Positions 13,900 through 26,272 of a stretch of DNA of 64,000 nucleotides are shown here, piece after piece. The notes under the pieces were generated by a model. The model saw nothing but the letters and a program-made list of their open reading frames with translations, made no database searches and was not told where the DNA came from. Every line of letters starts with the position of its first letter. Within the stretch, counting starts at the first letter, position 1. Made by a program: the position numbers and the translations under genes. The DNA lies in contig JBAMDO010000244.1 in NCBI GenBank assembly GCA_037074765.1, positions 1-64,000 on the forward strand, read 5' to 3'. This DNA comes from Mansonella perstans. Lineage: Eukaryota; Nematoda; Chromadorea; Rhabditida; Onchocercidae.

Positions 13900-13970
13900 A
13901 AAGAGGGAGAGAGAGAGAGAGGGAGAGAGAGAGAGGGAAAGACAGAGACAGGGAAATTGATAGAGAGATT
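13900..13970. repeat. (GA)n purine tract
   Basis: GAGAGA and GGGAGA blocks run for about 70 bp, followed within 30 bp by a long poly(A) run. Confidence 0.8.
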
Positions 13971-13998
13971 TATGGCTCAATTCAATTGGACATTTTCC

Positions 13999-14029
<31 letters not shown>

Positions 14030-14111
14030 TTTCAATGAAGCATTTTAGAGGTATGTTCCATTCTTTGATGTCTATCTTTTATTTGCTAGCACGGATAGAT
14101 AGATGGATCGG

Positions 14112-14285
14112 TGGTTGGGTATATGTATGTATGTGTGTGTCTATGTATGTATGTGTATGTGTGTGTATGTATGTGGTGTGTGTGTATGTGTGTGTGTATG
14201 TATGTATGTGGTGTGTGTGTGTGTATGTGGTGTATGTGGTGTGTATGTGGTATGTGTGTGGTAGTGTGTGGTAATGTGTGGTATC
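14112..14285 (+). repeat. GTAT/GT/GTGGT compound satellite
   Basis: About 170 bp of GTAT, GT and TGTGGTGT blocks with nested repeats of about 10-20 bp. Translated frames give Cys-Val-Tyr-Met runs and are artefacts. Confidence 0.85.
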
Positions 14286-14351
14286 CTAACTGATACTTTG
14301 TTGTCAAAATTCCTACCATATTTATCCTTCTTTGTACCTGTTTACTTTGCT

Positions 14352-14384
<33 letters not shown>

Positions 14385-15463
14385 TGACATTGATATTTGT
14401 CTCGATGGATTGTAAGAGATGACCAAAGGACATATTCATTCAATTTATGTCCTTTGATAGGAAAAAAAAAAAAAAAAAAAGGGTAAAAGGGACAAAATTA
14501 AAATTGAAAAAAAAAAAAAAAAAACGACAAACTCTGCTAGTCTTCATACTCTCTTACAATTCTTAAAATAGTAAAATTTTTGTGCCAAATGTCGTCTGAT
14601 TTCTATCAAAGCAAATGAAGGCCACACGCATCTCTCTATTCGTCATTGTCATCAAATGTTCAATTGTCATTGAAAAATTTCAGACAATTGTTTAACTTTT
14701 ATCCAAGGTCATTTGATAACTGTTATTAGTATTACTGATATATAAAAAAGAAAAAAATAATATATATATATATTCATAAACGATGAGATGATAATAATGA
14801 TGATGATGATGATGATGAATCATTCAAAATACTGTTACTTTTTTTTTTTAAAAAAAAAAAGCTTTTTTACTATTATAAAAAATTAAAATAATTTTACTTA
14901 GAAATTTAGATAATTATTGAATTTTTGAAATTTTGTTAAATATCTTATGAAAAAAAAACAATCGGACATTTAATTTTGATCTTTTAGCTTTTATGATAAT
15001 TTTATATAATTTTAAATTAAATTATCCAAAAAAAAAGCTTATAAAAATACATAATACATTCATCCATTTCTTGCTAATAGAACTGTATATTCTTGCTTTA
15101 AAAATATTCACATTTTATTTTTCTTCCTGAATGTTTTTTTTTTTTTTTTCCGGATGATTTAATTTAGAGTTATATGATGGAATTACTTGCAACACTTTTT
15201 TTTTTTTCTTTCATTTCTTCCTTTCCCTCTCTCTTTTTTTTTTCACTCTCATTCAAACTTTCCATTTATTGGTTTTTTTTATTATTGAAATATAATTAAG
15301 CAAATTTTTTTTTAATTCAATTTTAATGGAAGAAAAGGCTCTCATAGTAAGTATTACCACCTGCTGTTAGACAGTAGAACCAGCTGTGATTGCTTGGTAA
15401 GCTGTTTTTTTTTTCCATTTTTTTTTTTAAAAATTCCCTTACCAAGTGAGTTTATCATGATCG

Positions 15464-15473
15464 TATCTATCTG

Positions 15474-15543
<70 letters not shown>

Positions 15544-15572
15544 CATCTATCTATCTATCTATCTATCTATTT
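15464..15572 (+). repeat. (ATCT)n tetranucleotide microsatellite, about 27 units
   Basis: A nearly pure CTAT array with one CTGT and one ATCC interruption. Just upstream CTTGGTAAG (15393-15401) and CTTACCAAG (15438-15446) form a perfect 9-bp inverted repeat around T-rich and A-rich sequence. Confidence 0.92.
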
Positions 15573-18020
15573 ACATAACATATTTTATATTTATATTAAT
15601 AAATAGTATGATGAGAAATACCTTCTCTATCATGACACATCAATTTCATTTTTTTTTTTTTTTTTAACCTTCATATTTTATCTTAAATGTTGATTCATAG
15701 CATTTCTTTTTTTTTTCAATTCTTCTATATGGCAACATCATTATCAAAAATCTTTTCTCGTATTTAATGATATAAAGATCAAGTTTTGTGACAAAAAAAA
15801 AAAAAAAAATTGAAAAAGATCTATTTGTGATCTGATATCGTTAGGTAAGAATGAATTGATGGATAAATGATTGGATATTACAAAAGAAGAAGAAGAAGAA
15901 AAAAAAAGGGAAAAGTTTAGTTTAGATGATGAGAATGAAGAAGAAGGAAGTGAAAAAGAATGGAAAGATGAACAAGGTAGAAAAATCAAGTAATTCAAAT
16001 CTTTCATTTTTTTCTTTCAATTCCAGTTTTAAATTTTTCTAAAAGAATTTGTAGAGAGCAAAAAAAAAAAAAAAGCTAAACATAACTTGAAGCATGACAA
16101 ATGCTTATGGAATTTGATAAACACTTTTCAATTTTTTTATTTTATTGCTGAAAAAAAAAAAAAACAAACCAGTAATGATTAATTGATAGAAATTGAGTAC
16201 TGTTTTAAATTTTTGAAATTTTTTTAAATTGTTTAATAATAAAATTATGTTTAATAATGAAATTAAATTGTTTAATAATAAAAATAATTTTTATAAAGCT
16301 TATTCAATGAGAATTTTCCATTGGTTAAAAGATATATTATAGTTGATAAAAATTCTCAACAAATTTGACTAATTAATTAAATGTTTATGACATTTATGAT
16401 GTTGTTTGTTACAGTTGCTATGTCAATCTAATCCAGACTCTAAATTCTCTGAAGAATCTGCACAGATGTGACAATTTATAATCTGATACTTTACTAGAAT
16501 TTAAAAAAAAAAAAAAAAAAAAGCAAATAATTAACTTGCAAAGTTTTGCTAGATTTTTTTTAAGCTAGCATAGATTTACTTTGCCAATTAAAGCTTAAGG
16601 ATAACATTTCTTATTAGCAGTATTTCATGAATGGAATCCGTTCTATTTCTACATCTCATTTGTTTCTACCTACTGTCAACTACTGTCAACTATTTTATGC
16701 TTTCTCCAAGGTAAACTTAAATTTGCATAAAACAAACATTTTCATCTCTATCTGCCTAACTTCTACTACTTTTCCGCTGTTCAGATGTGAAAAATTTTCA
16801 ATGTAAAAATGTAAATATTGCATTTTGTAAAATGACAAGTAATAAATTAATTGATGATAATTATTCTTCTATTGTGATAGTAATACAATTGAATATTCAT
16901 AAGATTACTTATTACTGGTGCTGATGATATTATATATTAGCACAGATTGTTTCAATTTTAAAAAAATGTAAAAATAATTAAATTTGAAATCTTTTTTTTT
17001 AGATTCTGTGCAACTTTATTATTGAAAAGTTTGGCAGACATATTTGAAAAATAACACATAAAAGTTATGATCAGAAATTGGTGTAATAATTTCTACTGAT
17101 TCACTTACATAATCATACTTTTCCTTTATTATTATAGCAACTTCCGTCTAGCCGATGATTTCAAATAAATATATATATATATATTATATTCATCAGTGTA
17201 AATACCAATTGATGGTAGTTGTTTTGATCTTGGATGTACAGTATCCTAGATCAAATCATTTCTATCTTTCATACACCTTTTTCTAGAACTTTTGTTTACT
17301 TCACTTTCCTATTATTAGCATTGCTAGCAAAACTACTTATCCATCATCCTTTATATTAGTAAATTTCATTCATTAATTTTATTTATAACATTCATTCGAT
17401 TAAATACACTTCGATCAGATAAATTCATCTCATATTATGATTTTAATCATTGCATTGAATTTTGTCAAATTATCAGAATAGAAGTTTGAATTTTGTCAAA
17501 TTGTCACAAAAAAGTTATAATGATAGAAGCAGCTATCATTGAATCTTTATTGAAATTATCACAGTGAAGGTTGTGACAGGAATAATTATCACAATGAAGT
17601 TAAAGCTATATTTCAGAAAGAGTCTATGCTTTTATCACTGTTACTTGTTATACATTTTTTTTTTCCCTTTTTTTTTTTCAAAAGATTCTGAAGCAAATTT
17701 TAGAAAGTGTTTCTTTTTCTTTCTGAATAAATTTCGCTTTGGTTTTTTTTTATTGTCTATTCATTTATTCAAAGAATATATTTATTTCTAACATTCTATA
17801 CAACTAAATGTAATGCCACATTTCTCATTGGATAGCATTTGAAAGGAATTTTTTCCTTAATTTTTATATTTTTTAAATAACACCGGAAATTAACTTGATA
17901 CATTTTCTCACTTTTTCACATAAAGTAATTCATTAACTTCACTATTTCATAGTTTTACTTTCCTCTATATTTTATCGATTAACTGAAATTATAACAGAGT
18001 TTTTTTTTTTTTTTTTTAAG

Positions 18021-18332
18021 AAAAAAATGCAGAACAAAATCAAGATCAATCCAAGCTGATAAATTACCTCTATCTTGTTTTATGGATAGCCCTCTTTGCG
18101 ATTGCTTTGAAAGAAGTTGAAAAATTATCTCAAATATCATGCATTTTTATTCGTCTTCATCCTAATTTTGTGCGTTCTTTTTTTCGCTTCAACGAATACA
18201 TTTCATTTTTTAATTTTAAATTATATTTTCTGGAAGATAAAATTAAGAAATATGATCCTGCAAAGGGAATTTATCATCATCTTATCATTTATCATTTGAA
18301 AACAATCAGCCAAAGCTATTCGTTGTTTAGGT
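18021..18332 (+). CDS. Long open exon-like frame with one predicted membrane segment
   Basis: After a poly(T)-TTTAAG acceptor about 103 codons stay open up to TTTAG|GTGATT, unusually long for this AT content. The start (AEQNQDQSKLINYL) leads into a hydrophobic stretch (LINYLYLVLWIALFAIAL) that could span a membrane. The later part is Phe-rich and may hide an intron. The end phase does not fit the open frame of the next candidate exon at 18713. It may belong to the unidentified + strand gene that ends at 22450, or be a chance frame. Confidence 0.25.
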
Positions 18333-18712
18333 GATTTATGCAAAAATGAAATTGTAAAAGGATAACAGCTTTGTCTACAAATGATTTGAAAATTTTTTCC
18401 TGTTGTTATTCAAAAATAGTTAATTGAATTTTGATTTGAAGAAGTTTAAAAATGAAATTTAAATTGCCTTGTGCTGAAATCATTTATCCATCCAATTAAT
18501 CTTATTTTGCTTAATTCAAATTTTATATACTCTTAAAATTTGTTTAAGTTACTTTCTATTTCTCAATGAATTTTCATTGAGATCTGTAATAAATGATTGT
18601 TTCTTGCATAGGAGTTCTATTGAAGTTAAAGTCTACGATTGAAATTAAAATTAAAATATACTAGATAGTTAACGATCATTCCATATTCCGTAAAGATTGA
18701 TTCATTTATCAG

Positions 18713-19556
18713 TTGTTATCACACGGAAATTGCGTGAAACTGATTACTTATTAGCCAGTACAGGTTTTTTGTTTTTTCTTCTAAACTATTAGTTTTTTAA
18801 ATGTATTCCGGAAATATTGCGGAAAAGTACATAACAATAAGAGCAATTTGTTGTCGCATGTAGGCGTTAAATTAATGAAGTGAAGAGTCAATAGTTTTTT
18901 TCGCGTATTTTACATCCGAAAAATGAGTTATGGTAGAAAAAAATGCCAATGAAAAAAATGCAGCAAATCAGAATCGGATGTGATAATTCTGATTTAAAAT
19001 AACTCGTTCTCGTTTTAGAGCAGTTCTTTTTTTATGGAATATAATCTGATTAAAAAAAAATACCGGAATTATTTTATAGGGAATACCGGAATTATTTTAT
19101 AGGAAATACAACTTGGCAACTTCTTTTACCTATAAAATTCCGGAGTATTTCATTTTTTCTTCCGTTTATCGTGCACTTATTTTTAGGAGCTAATAGTTTT
19201 CTTCAAAACCGATTTCTGTAAATATTAAAAAATGAAAACAAAAATTTCTGAAAATTTTCCATTTCATTTTAACATTTCGAACAAATTAATTTTTGAATAT
19301 TTGCTGAAATATCTAAGGAATTTTTTTTTGCTTTTATTCGAGTAGTATAATTTTTAATATGCTTATTATCACAGGAATTATATTTAATTTAAAATAGTTC
19401 CATTCTGATATTCGAATTTGAATTATAGAAAGATTTAATTTAACAATAGAAATTGTACAATTTTGATTTTTAGCCATACTACGTCTTGATATTTTATTTA
19501 CCAACAAATCAGCAGAATGCTGGAAGAAAGAAAATAATGTGTCGTTTGTCACTTAA
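18713..19556 (+). CDS. Candidate exons of an unidentified gene
   Basis: Three short blocks have good splice signals: 18713-18763 (TTTATCAG acceptor; open frame VITRKLRETDYLLAST), 19187-19217 (ATTTTTAG acceptor, GTAAAT donor) and 19474 onward (GATTTTTAG acceptor). Two readings keep phase. In one, the second and third blocks join as ELIVFFKTDF-S-ILRLDILF and continue through NKS and NVS, possible N-glycosylation sites, to a stop at 19556. In the other, all three join and stop almost at once near 19488. The first looks more like protein. No family is recognised. Confidence 0.3.
19061..19150. repeat. Direct and inverted copies of a CCGGAATTATTTTATAGG element
   Basis: TACCGGAATTATTTTATAGG occurs at 19061-19080 and again at 19084-19103. 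An imperfect reverse complement (CCTATAAAATTCCGGAGTATT) lies at 19129-19149. The arrangement could fold back on itself. Confidence 0.75.
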
Positions 19557-20318
19557 AAAAGTTCGTTGTATTCTGTAATATAACAGAGAACCTGAAATGT
19601 TACAGTATCAAAAAAAAAGTAATTTTTCTTTATTCTTTTCTGTTGTTGAAATTTCATCACTTAATTTTGATGTATGTATTATTATTTTTGAGGGAAGCAA
19701 TATTATTTATAGCGGAATCAGTCATTAGTATCGTATAATTTTATCATATCACACTCCCATTTTTATTTTTATCTTCCGGAAATATTTAAGTAATCTAATA
19801 AGACTATTTTCGGAAATATTTAAGCAATCTGGATAAGGAACAAATAATAATGATCATATGATCTGTTAGCAAAAATCATTTACAATTTAGTCATCTGTTT
19901 ATTTATTCATTTTTTTTTTTTTTTTTTGATGATTCATATGCAGATCTTATCATTCCTGTGATGTGAATAAATTCATTTCCATTATTACTTAATATTTTTG
20001 GAGAATTTTTTTTCCGAAACCAGTCATTAATTAATTAATTATATAATTGATATTTTTTACAGAAGCGATGTATTTGATCATAGTAATACTTAGATATATA
20101 CGTTATATTAGTAATTGATAAATGATAAATAATATTTGTAAAATCAATACGAAGCTTTAATATTAGAACATTACTACATCATTATCATTCGGATAAGCCT
20201 AATGTTCATAAATCATAATTGCTCATTGTTTGAATGTTATCTAAAGAAGGAAGGATCATAAAGATTACATATGTCCTGTTTCCGGAATTAAAAGATAAAT
20301 TTTGACTTAAATGACAAG

Positions 20319-22450
20319 TTCATGATGAAGGAGAGAGAAAAATATCTGAAGACAATGAACTGTGGACAATCCATGAGAGATACCTAAAGAAGCAAGGACT
20401 GGAATGGAATTATGTTAATAACAATGATCAAGTTGACACTAGAAAAAGAAAAATTTAATTAATTTAAATGTTTCTTTGTTCCTCCAAATTAATTATATCT
20501 TCAAAGTATTTTGCAAAATTTTGCCAAAATTTCAATTGATACATTTAAATGATTTCACTGAATGTATAATTCCAACGAACTTTTAATCGTAGTAAATTCC
20601 ATAATTTCAACATTTCCTGTTGAAGAGAAAATTGGCTCTGTGCCCTAAATTATTATGTCCTTCCCACATTCTGTTTAGGATTTAAAAAAAAAACAGCGAA
20701 ATGCTCTTTCAATTGAAAATATTAACAAAATTCGACTAATTTCAAGCAATTATTTCAAATAATTGAAACAGCCGGGTCAGAAAGGTAACGGAAGCTTTGT
20801 TCACTTATTAACTTTCATTCATGACCTTTATTGGAAAAAAAAATAAGAGAAAGCCAAAAATATGTCGCTTGAATACATTTACAAAATTATAAAAAATTCT
20901 ATAAATTTAATTACGGAAAGTGGTTTCGAGCAGCTTAACTTATTATTGTTGTTATTTGGAGTAGAAATACAATTTTTAATTTAAAGGTAATCGATAATTA
21001 TTAATTACTCTATCAAACATTTTACGTTGCTAAAAAGTTTGTAGCAAAATTTCAAATTGTAATGAAACAATTTAGCAGAAAATTTAAGACAGTGAAAAAA
21101 GAAAACAAATTGATCGTTGGATGTGGTACTTTTCAAATTTTTTTCATTTTTTTTTTTTTTTTTTTAAGCCATAGAATTGAATGGTAGAAAGTAGACGAAG
21201 GAAGGAAAGAAAATGGAAAGGGAAAGGAAAGAAAATGAAAATTCAGGATTGCAATAAAGTATATCTATTAAAGAAGAATAGCATTAATCCAAATAATTCA
21301 AAAAATTATTAGCTCACTTTTTTTTTTATTTTTTAAATTGTTTTAGAAAGGAGAAATAAAAAAGGAGACGACTGGCATTCAATAATGACATTTCTTTTTT
21401 TTTTTTTTTTTATTTTAAATAGTTATATGTCAACTACGTGAACAGCTTTTTCAAAAAAAAATATTTTGGAATTTTTTAATTCCTTTAACGTTTTATATAA
21501 TATAAGTGCTTTTCGATTTTTGTTAAATATCCGTATCTTTCATTTTTTTTTTTAAAATTTTACTCATTATCATTACGTCGTATTCGTTTAAATGATGATG
21601 ACAATGTTGATGAATCGGATTGAATTTATTGAAGTTTCTCAAATTCTAATTGTAAATTTTTTTTCTTTTTGTAATTCAAGTTCTATTCAACTCTATTTGC
21701 TTTAACATTTAATTACTGTTGAAAATTCTATTTGCTTTTACATTTAATTGCTAGTGAAAATTGGAATTTGAATTTTTGAGTTATTTTATTGGGAGAATTG
21801 AAAATAAATTAGCTTGTAAGAGTGTTAAAGAATGAGCACTATCTTTATTTCACTTTTCCGTTCGTTTTTTATTTTAATTAAAATCCAGAATAATATGATG
21901 TATTGGAATTTTTTTTTTTGTCTTTTATTCTTCTTTGATGAATAATTGAGAAAATAATATCTGACACTGAGTTTTAATTAGAAAAGATGAGACGAGGTAA
22001 AAGAAATTATGTTAAAATAAATTAATTGTGCTAGCAATATCAGATATTGCTTAATTAATTCATTTTGAAGTTATTTTAATTGGTTATTTAATTTAGAAGA
22101 AATTATAATGTACATAGTTCGATATTTCTATTTTATGCAAACATTACATAACTTTTATATTCAAATTAAATTTATAACTGTCGCATATCGCACCATTCTG
22201 ATGTGATTGTTATTAGTAATTTCGTGAATAGTTATGGAATAATTCAAATATGTATTAATAATGCTAATTAATCATTGATTAGTAAATAGATATCAGAATT
22301 TCACGGAGAATTTATAGAAATGATCGAATGGTTAAGTGGCACCAGAAGAATCGTAAAAATTTTATAGCTCCTCCAAGTTATCAACATGTAGTTGAATCGT
22401 CCTATACCAACGACGACCAGACAACAATGGCGACAATGATTGTCAACTAA
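20319..22450 (+). CDS. 3' end of an unidentified gene; basic stretch and PPSY tail
   Basis: Three blocks join in one frame: 20319-20431 (HDEGERKISEDNELW ... GLEWNYVNNNDQ), 20747-20784 (acceptor TTTCAAG, donor GTAACG; QLFQIIETAGSE) and 22297-22450 (acceptor ATATCAG), ending in TAA. The last exon reads RMVKWHQKNRKNFIAPPSYQ and ends in TMIVN. The basic run followed by PPSY, a PPxY-type motif of the kind bound by WW domains, suggests a cytoplasmic tail of a membrane protein; this is inference. The last exon is clearly richer in G and C than its surroundings. Upstream exons and a start are not settled. An alternative acceptor at 22317 is in the same phase. Confidence 0.42.
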
Positions 22451-23175
22451 TGTAAACCAATTTTATGTCGCCATAACTGTCGATTATAGCCTTTCTATCA
22501 ATTCGTCACTACTTATGACTTTTTTTTTCTATCATATCTTATCATCTATAAGCAAAACTTTTTTTTTTTTTTTTGTAGTTATTTAAAAATAAATTTAATC
22601 AATTTATCTGCAACTGGAATGTGAAAAAAAAACCTGGAGATAGATTATTGTTTAATGCATTGAGCAGTATGCAAGAGTGTGGTGACATTTTTGTAAAAAC
22701 ACTAAAATATTTTTCGATCCTCCGTTAATTTTCTTTTTTTTTTTTTTTTCATACATTCTTTAAAATTCATTAAAATATTTTAAATTTGTTAGTAATATCT
22801 TATTTTCCATTTAACTTGCACTAATTTTGCATTGTTTTGCTTCTGGATAAATTTTTTTTTTTGCATAAATTAGCAAATAAGACTAAATACCAACAATTGG
22901 CTAATTTGCATATTTTGGGTTTGAATGCGGTGAAGTTATTGAAAATTTACATAATGACTTTTTCCTAAGCAAACATCTGGTCATTTTATTCCAGTTCTGA
23001 TTTTTGCTATTTTTCTTCGCTGTATTGCTTCCTTCGTTCAATCATTTATCTTTCACATTTACAAATAATGTACCTTTGGTAAGTTAATACAAATTTTAAT
23101 TTGTAAGAAAAAAAAAAAAAATTTTTGTTTTTTTTTTTTTTTTCCATTTCAATTTGTAAAAATCGAATTCCAGTT

Positions 23176-23328
23176 ATGTCTCAATTTTCATCATTTTTTC
23201 ACAAAACGTACAGTGAAAATGATTCGCTAGAAGTAATTAATGTTCCTGGTGAAATTGTCATCATTTCGTCTCATCAATCTAACAAAAATTTAACATTTCT
23301 TGTATTTCATTCTTTCTCTTATCATTAA
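23176..23328 (+). CDS. Possible small ORF or exon (50 aa)
   Basis: ATG directly follows a CGAATTCCAG acceptor-like site and opens a 50-codon frame starting MSQFSSFFHKTYSENDSLE. A donor-like site (CTAGAA|GTAATT) follows that segment, so it may be a short exon rather than a complete protein. Residue use is more protein-like than in nearby frames. No family is recognised and the call is weak. Confidence 0.22.
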   Translation: MSQFSSFFHKTYSENDSLEVINVPGEIVIISSHQSNKNLTFLVFHSFSYH

Positions 23329-25670
23329 ATCTCATTTGTTCAATTAAATGTTTGTTTAATAGATAATTTTTAAATTAAAAATTTCAAAAAATTTAATGTA
23401 ATCTAAGCGTATAAAAAATTTTTATAACTATAATAAGTTTGAATTATTCATTGATACAATATAAATATGATTGTTCATTGGCAAAAATTAAATTCTAATG
23501 ATAATAATGATAATATCATGTTAATCTTATCTGCTAAAATTTTTTTTTCCTCCTTTCAAATGAATGATTTTGATGCGGAATTATTTTTGCATTATTCAAT
23601 TTATTCATCTCATCATTTAGCCTAATCCAGTAGAGATAAAGATGATATGGATTAAGTGAGAATAATTATTGATGAATAAGATTAGCAAATATCAATATTT
23701 CTTTCGTTCCTAAAATTTGATACCTAAGACAGAAGTTCCACATAATTGCAATAATTGATGTATCAGTAGCAATAGAAAGTACATTGCACTAAATGCTGCA
23801 CTTACTTACATTTTTCATCATTTTCACTTCCTATATTTCTTCTTTTACCATCTTTTTCGTCATTTCAAATATCAGTGTGGGTATTGGATTAGCTGTGAGG
23901 AACGGGCAAAGTGGTTTGAGCAAAAAGTGTGTGTGTTGGATGGGTTGAGGAATGAATGAGATGGTTGATAATATATATGAGTGTGGAAATAATTGAAATA
24001 AAAGAAACAAAATAAAAGGAATGTATGTTATTTAGGACATCATGACATATTAATGCGGTTGTTGATGTAGCAGTGAACATGTTCGTAAATTTTATTTTTT
24101 CAACGGTTAAAACAAACATTTATTTTTTTTACCTGATGGATGTTTAATTTTGATTAATGATTTTTTAACTTTTTTTTTTTTTTTTTAAAATTTAAATTAA
24201 ACTTTAATTTGAAGTTTTTTTTCGCATCTTGTTTTGTTGTTTTTTTTTTTTGTTATTTTTTGAATAATTTTATGTTTTTTTTTTCTAATTTTTAAAAATT
24301 TATTTATTTATAATTTTTTAAATTGAAATTTTAAATTTTTCTAAAAATATTTTTTCTTTAATTCATTTATATGCTGCTTCTTTTTTATCAATGATAATTT
24401 GCAGTACTTTTTTTTTCTAATCCTCATTGTTATGCTTTGTTTGTTTGTTATTTAAACTTATTATTGCTCAAAAAAAAATTAACTAATCAAATGCGCAATG
24501 TTGCTGTCTGTGTATTTTTATTGTGACAAACGCTATTGTTACGTATCAGTATTACGTACGCTTAAATTTGAACTTTTTTTGCACACTTTTTCAAATTTTA
24601 TTATTTGTAAACTTTTAAATATTTTTGATCAGGCATAGTGTTGCTGTATGTTTTTATAAACCAATAGGTAATTTGAACCACGTCATTATCACCTGTTACT
24701 ATCACGTACGCTCAAACCGGGATTTTTTTTTTAGAAATTTTCATTTTACGTATTTTTTCATATGCTATTATTAAAATGCTCATTTATTTACCTTGTCATG
24801 TAATTAGATGAATTTTTTTTTCATATGAGCTATTCAATAAATGTTTTTTTTTTCACAAAATGCTTATTTCAATTACAAACTCTATTGGTGACACTTTTTT
24901 TTGAATGAATTTTTTGAGACAATTTTTTTATGAGATGAATTTAATCTTATGGATGAAGTAAACACTTAGATCGATCAACAACAACAAATTTTTTAATTTT
25001 TTTTTTAAACATATATTTGTAATACCAATTAAAAAAATTAAAAACTAAAATTTGTACTGCAACTAATTGAGCATACTTCATTAGATAATATGCGACTCCC
25101 TTTTTTATTTTTTAGTTCTTATTTTAGCTATTTGCTTAATCACTCATTTTCTTAGTACAAATATATGTTTAAAAAAAAATGCCAATTAATTTTTGTTTTT
25201 TTAATTTAATTGGCACAGCAATTATTGTTGCACAACAATGAGTAACAGATCGTATCAGTTTATATTTGTTAACTTTTCATTCTTAATTAAATGTTGAGAT
25301 ATGTCATCATCAATTGTTGTTATTTCATTTCTTCGTTTTTGTATACGACAGCTAAATTTTCGATGTGACAAATTTTTATGACATTAAAAATTTAGTCAAT
25401 GTAGGAAATAAAGGAAATGTTTAAAAATAATATTTTCACATAATTATTATTAATTTCAATTTAAATTTTTTAATTTAAATTGATAAAATACTTTGAAATA
25501 TTTGCTTTGATTTTTTTTCAATCTAAGAGACCGGAAATTTAAAAAACATTAGAATGGGTTGGACATTGTTTTTGAAGAAATTCATATCCTTTTTTATGTC
25601 TAACGTCAAATGAATTATTTCTGATCTTTCAGAGACGGAAAAGTAGGCGAAGAATGTATATGTCTACATA

Positions 25671-25713
25671 TATGTGTGTGTGTGTGTGTGTCTGTGTGTG
25701 TCTATGTGTGTGC
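25671..25713 (+). repeat. (TG)n microsatellite
   Basis: About 42 bp of TG with CT and AT interruptions, roughly 550 bp upstream of the F-box gene. Confidence 0.85.
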
Positions 25714-26205
25714 ATTCATTACATTTCATTAATAATGTTTTTAAAATGCATACTTCCTGAACATTCATTACTTTTTTTCACTTCCTGAATCAATCATGCC
25801 ATACCTAGTTTGTAGTATTTAACATGATTTCATTACATTTAATAATGCTTTAAGTTAATTGCTTCTTTTAATCTTTTTTTTTTTTTTTTGTTAATCACGA
25901 ATAAAAGTTATTTTAATTTAAATTTTTAAAATCTTTTCGTTAAAAAAAAAAAAAGATTTAAATAAACTAATTAAGTTTTTTAATGAATTATTTTAAAGAG
26001 AAGTTAAGAAAGAAAATATGCCATTATTAAATACAATACTTGATATTATTTTTAAATTTTGAATTCTTTTTCATATTTGAATTGCTTTCATTGCTTTTAT
26101 TCGTTTGTTTATCGTTCGACGTTTTTTTTTTTTCTTGACGTTTGAAATTGTGTTTTTTTTTTTCTCGTTGAATATTAAAATAATTTAGTAATTATCAATT
26201 ATAGG

Positions 26206-26228
26206 CAATTATTTGTTTACTTCCACAG
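26206..26228 (+). promoter_or_regulatory. Probable trans-splice or 5'UTR acceptor of the F-box gene
   Basis: TTTGTTTACTTCCACAG ends 44 bases before the ATG. An in-frame stop at 26189 lies upstream of it, so coding cannot start further 5' without another exon. It fits a spliced-leader acceptor, which is common in nematodes, but a cis-spliced 5'UTR exon is equally possible. Confidence 0.5.
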
Positions 26229-26272
26229 GACTGTATTACCGTTTTTCATCAACAACAACGATATTTAGAAGA

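Larger units (their letters stand above)
11400..18020. other. Low-complexity stretch with a few exon-like islands
   Basis: Poly(A)/poly(T) runs, GA, GT, (ATCT) and (AT) tracts predominate. Small islands have exon-like signals on the + strand. At 16621-16710, 30 open codons lie between a TTATTAGCAG acceptor and a CCAAG|GTAAAC donor. At 16415-16465 a stretch follows TTGTTACAG and ends at a weak GTGACA donor. At 14621 a 26-codon frame starts MKATRISLFVIVI. None could be joined into a convincing protein. Confidence 0.5.
22451..26228. other. Intergenic, AT-rich
   Basis: Poly(T) runs, a TG tract at 25671-25713 and no supported gene. The one exon-like island, at 23176-23328, is listed separately. 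The minus-strand frame at 23889-24119 is Ser/Thr/His-rich with no splice context and is not accepted. Confidence 0.6.

Noticed and set aside
14112..14285. Cys/Val/Tyr-rich proteins on both strands
   Set aside because: They are translations of GT/GTAT microsatellite sequence.
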